Origin: Dysgonomonas gadei ATCC BAA-286
Lineage (GTDB): Bacteria > Bacteroidota > Bacteroidia > Bacteroidales > Dysgonomonadaceae
DNA length: 55,995 nucleotides
NCBI RefSeq assembly: GCF_000213555.1
Contig: NZ_GL891979.1
Location: 701,943 to 757,937 of the forward strand
Direction of reading: 5' to 3'
Part shown: piece by piece, positions 53,468 through 55,995 of the stretch
Numbering within the stretch: the first letter of the stretch is position 1
Layout: every line of letters starts with the position of its first letter
The notes under the pieces: generated by a model
Databases searched by the model: none
Told to the model about the DNA's origin: nothing
Seen by the model: only the letters and a program-made list of their open reading frames with translations
Position numbers and translations under genes: made by a program

Positions 53468-53884
53468 ATGGAAACAAGAAAATATTGCAGAACAATGTTG
53501 AGCCTTATTACAGGTTTGTTACTGACCGTAATGGCATATTCCCAATCAGGTTCTCCGGCTGTTGAAGAAAAGAATAAAACAGTAAACGAAGAAACTGTAA
53601 ATACAATATCACGGCCAAAAGAAGAACCGAAACCTATGTCGATTTACGGAGGGTTGATCTTATATAAGGTAGAACTGGAATCCCGCACTAGCTTGTCTCC
53701 TTATGCACAAGAAAATACACCAGATTATAAAGATAAGAAAGAAAATCTGGTAGGACTCATGGTCTTTAACAAAGATAAAAACAAACAGGATGGAGTAAAC
53801 GCTGCAATGCCTGATGGAGTTTATGTATGGGACGGAGAACAGTGGTTGAGTATAAGCCTGCCTCTGGTAGCTAAAGCTAAATAG
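53468..53884 (+). CDS. Small secreted protein with the FISUMP/S74 N-terminal module
   Basis: The 138-residue protein has a signal peptide (MLSLITGLLLTVMAYS), a Lys/Glu/Pro-rich linker, then GGLILYKVELESRTSLSPYA, VGLMVFNKDKN and DGVYVWDGEQWLSISLPLVA. The last two blocks reproduce the GLYVYN...GTYVWNGQEW module of the FISUMP protein at 32256 and the GLTVYS...GTYTWDGLQW of the S74 protein at 46946. Here the module stands alone. Function unknown. Confidence 0.75.
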   Translation: METRKYCRTMLSLITGLLLTVMAYSQSGSPAVEEKNKTVNEETVNTISRPKEEPKPMSIYGGLILYKVELESRTSLSPYAQENTPDYKDKKENLVGLMVFNKDKNKQDGVNAAMPDGVYVWDGEQWLSISLPLVAKAK

Positions 53885-53972
53885 AATAGAGGATAAGTCT
53901 GTAACATTGGATTTATAGAGTTTGACCTCACAAGTTCTTTTACTATCTTTATTGTTTTTAATTTTTAAAGAT

Positions 53973-54857
53973 ATGTTCAAGAAACTTGTAGCCATAGAGC
54001 CGGTGGGCCTGATCCCGTCAGCAGAGATGGCATTGCATTCTTTTGCGAGGGTAGTTGTTTTGCATCAGGATATACCCGTCGACGATAATGAGATAATTGC
54101 GCGTATAGGCAGTGCGGATGCCGTGCTGCTGAGCTATACCTCCCGGATTAACCGCTATGTATTAGAAAGATGCCCCGGTATTAAATATATAGGAATGTGC
54201 TGTTCCCTGTATTCTCCCGAAAGTGCCAATGTAGATATCCGTTATGCTAACGAACGGGGTATAGCCGTAACAGGTATACGGGATTATGGCGACGAAGGCG
54301 TCGTAGAATATGTAATCAGTGAACTTGTGCGCTGCCTACACGGATTTGGTCAGGAGCCATGGGACGGAATGCCTCGCGAAATTACGGGATTGAAGGCGGG
54401 GATTATAGGATTGGGAAAATCCGGTGGTATGATAGCCGATGCACTGAGCTTTTTCGGTGCGGACATAGCTTACTTCGCCCGTAAGGAAAAAGACGATGCA
54501 AAAGCCAAAGGTTATCAATTCTTGCCTTTGCAGGAACTTCTTTCGCACAGTGAAGTCGTATGCTGCTGTCTCAATAAAAACACAATTTTATTACACGAAG
54601 CAGAATTTAAACAATTAGGGAATAAGAAGATACTTTTCAATACAGGCTTATCTCCGGCTTGGGACGAAACTGCATTTACCGGATGGCTGGAAGGAGACAA
54701 CCTCTGCTTTTGTGATACAGTAGGGGCATTGGGAGGAAAACATTTGATTGGCCATCCACATATCCGTTGTATGCAAGTCTCTACCGGCCGCACACGTCAG
54801 GCTTTTGACCGCCTGAGCGAAAAAGTCTTGAAGAATTTATCAGAATACAATAGGTGA
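53973..54857 (+). CDS. NAD-dependent 2-hydroxyacid dehydrogenase family protein
   Basis: About 294 residues from the ATG at 53973 (MFKKLVAIEPVGLIPSAEMA). A longer TTG-started frame would add a hydrophobic leader that does not fit the family. Rossmann loop GLKAGIIGLGKSGGMIADAL, typical of the D-2-hydroxyacid dehydrogenase fold, with substrate-side RYANERGIAVTGIRDYGDEG. The usual catalytic R/E/H set is only partly evident (C-terminal IGHPHIRCMQVSTG). The 3' end overlaps the convergent gene by 18 bases. Confidence 0.82.
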   Translation: MFKKLVAIEPVGLIPSAEMALHSFARVVVLHQDIPVDDNEIIARIGSADAVLLSYTSRINRYVLERCPGIKYIGMCCSLYSPESANVDIRYANERGIAVTGIRDYGDEGVVEYVISELVRCLHGFGQEPWDGMPREITGLKAGIIGLGKSGGMIADALSFFGADIAYFARKEKDDAKAKGYQFLPLQELLSHSEVVCCCLNKNTILLHEAEFKQLGNKKILFNTGLSPAWDETAFTGWLEGDNLCFCDTVGALGGKHLIGHPHIRCMQVSTGRTRQAFDRLSEKVLKNLSEYNR

Positions 54858-55628
54858 AACGATATTGATCAGAGTACTCACTACCGACCAACCTGCAATT
54901 TCGGAGGTAGCACTATATACATCTACTACGGCATGTACCTGATCATTTTTTATTTCAACCCGTTGGGTATCACCTCTAAATCCCGGAGTAGATTGCATGG
55001 TTACATGCATTTTTTCAGGACCTACAGATGCCAGTGAAGCCGCAACTGATACATTTAGCCCGGTTGGGAATACGCCGATAGCTTCTCTTGCCGTTCCGGA
55101 AAAGACAACACGCTGTTCGGTTTCCAAAGACGGATCGTAGACAGGTGACCGTCTCAGGGCATTAACGCCTTTCTCATTGAAGAACCGGGCGGATGCATTT
55201 CCCATCAGGGTAGCAGTTCGCAAAACATCGAAACCTCCTGTAGCTCCGGAAGCAATGTATATACGTGTGCCATTTGCTTTTGCTGTTTCCATCACCTCCT
55301 TATAAAAAGCGGTATCGGCAAAAGCTCCTATAGACAAAGTGATAATAGATGTGCCGTTTTTTAATGTAGGCAGGGCCAGTTCTTTCATGGCAGCAGGGGA
55401 TGCTGCTTCCACCAGATAATCGGGTTTCAGAGTCAGCAAATCTTCCAGTGTCGTGCATGCAGAGCATGGTTTACCATGTTTATGCATTTTTTTTGCAATC
55501 CGTCCTGCTTTTGACGCAGTACGCGAATAAACTCCAGTTAAATCATATTCAGGCAGTAAGCCGTTAATAAGTGCATCTGTTACAATTTCGGCAAGATACC
55601 CACATCCCACAATCGCTAATTTTTTCAT
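54840..55628 (-). CDS. Aspartate dehydrogenase-like (NadX/DUF108) protein
   Basis: The 262-residue protein has an N-terminal GxGxxx(A) NAD loop (KLAIVGCGYLAEIVTDALIN), LEDLLTLKPDYLVEAASPAA, IITLSIGAFAD, IYIASGATGGFDVLRTAT and FPTGLNVSVAASLASVGPEK, matching L-aspartate dehydrogenase (first step of an alternative NAD biosynthesis route) or related DUF108 proteins. Convergent overlap with the 2-hydroxyacid dehydrogenase by 18 bases. Confidence 0.88.
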   Translation of the reverse strand: MKKLAIVGCGYLAEIVTDALINGLLPEYDLTGVYSRTASKAGRIAKKMHKHGKPCSACTTLEDLLTLKPDYLVEAASPAAMKELALPTLKNGTSIITLSIGAFADTAFYKEVMETAKANGTRIYIASGATGGFDVLRTATLMGNASARFFNEKGVNALRRSPVYDPSLETEQRVVFSGTAREAIGVFPTGLNVSVAASLASVGPEKMHVTMQSTPGFRGDTQRVEIKNDQVHAVVDVYSATSEIAGWSVVSTLINIVSPIVF

Positions 55629-55752
55629 GTGGGTAAAGATACCTCTTAAAAATATGATTTCCTAAATGTTTCTGCCCGATTGGCTGTCTTGTGTATCATT
55701 CAATGAGACAAACACTCTGAAAGGAGAGAATAACGAATAGAATTACTATATT

Positions 55753-55995
55753 ATGCCAATCAGTAGTTCAAGTAATTATTGTAGTATAAAATTGTTGGAT
55801 TTCTCTAACGCGCCGTCCGGCTTGTTTTTCATTTTGCCTTGATGCAAAACGAAACAAAAAATCAAGGCTGCATCCCTCCGGCGACCCAAAACCGCAGCTC
55901 CGGTGGGGCAAAATAATACGGAGTCATCTTTTACCGGATTATCAGCCGTGTACAGCAGCTACCCTATTTTGCCCTACACCTCCGCTTTACGGATT
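55753..55995. repeat. Interspersed repeat, copy D (cut by the window end)
   Basis: It starts ATGCCAATCAGTAGTT and is close to the reverse complement of the right half of copy C along all 243 visible bases. The rest lies outside the window. Confidence 0.88.

Overview
The window reads as a low-GC Bacteroidales chromosome, most likely Dysgonomonas or a near relative (inferred, no 16S or marker gene present). Support comes from TAnnTTTG promoter boxes, lipoproteins with acidic residues right after the lipidated Cys (surface-export type), FISUMP and WG-repeat proteins, a Bacteroidetes-type tyrosine recombinase, RteC, a BfmA/BtgA-type mobilisation protein, and a B12 TonB receptor behind a cobalamin riboswitch. 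I saw no tRNA, rRNA or CRISPR array.

Layout. (1) 1-900: a (TC)n tract at the window edge and the tail of a broken AraC gene. (2) About 900 to 11.5-11.7 kb: an integrative mobilisable element. It carries a tyrosine integrase; a flavodoxin / SDR epimerase / VOC / AraC cassette with two near-identical operator-promoters; a frameshifted rteC; an HTH protein; a hairpin cluster that could be oriT; two mobilisation genes; and a three-gene HNH / small middle component / SMC-like ATPase operon that matches the ABC-three-component (ABC-3C) conflict systems. (3) 11.7-19.5 kb: small genes, a HipA-like kinase + DUF3037 pair, an acetyltransferase, VOC and AHSA1/SRPBCC proteins and an L,D-transpeptidase, interrupted by three copies of a 0.45-0.5 kb interspersed repeat; a fourth, cut copy lies at the right window end. 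(4) 19.9-29.2 kb: envelope genes (one DUF4421 barrel protein with an apparent frameshift in its signal peptide), a GNAT, a double-CDGSH protein, a GH29 fucosidase, a 181-bp MITE, a three-gene phage remnant with a terminase small subunit, and a CPA2 antiporter. (5) 29.5-35.8 kb: two paralogous WG-repeat lipoproteins, a FISUMP surface protein and a DUF418 membrane protein. (6) 35.9-45.7 kb: a vitamin B12 capture locus made of a cobalamin riboswitch with a very long extra stem, a BtuB-type receptor, a BtuG-like propeller lipoprotein, a PKD-like lipoprotein and two about 700-residue lipoproteins with repetitive beta-solenoid (receptor-L-domain-like) bodies, closed by a terminator. (7) 45.8-55.6 kb: a BASS/ACR3-type transporter, an 850-residue YadA-head-repeat / peptidase S74 protein, two divergent paralogous AraC regulators, a small secreted protein sharing the N-terminal module of the FISUMP and S74 proteins, a 2-hydroxyacid dehydrogenase and an aspartate-dehydrogenase-like protein.

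Most notable: the ABC-3C operon as cargo on a mobilisable element; the B12 locus with two solenoid lipoproteins and a riboswitch with a 32-bp extra stem and an anti-aptamer strand; the terminally inverted repeat family; and the duplicated AraC-type operators. Functions are inferred from sequence patterns and family knowledge; no database search was possible.
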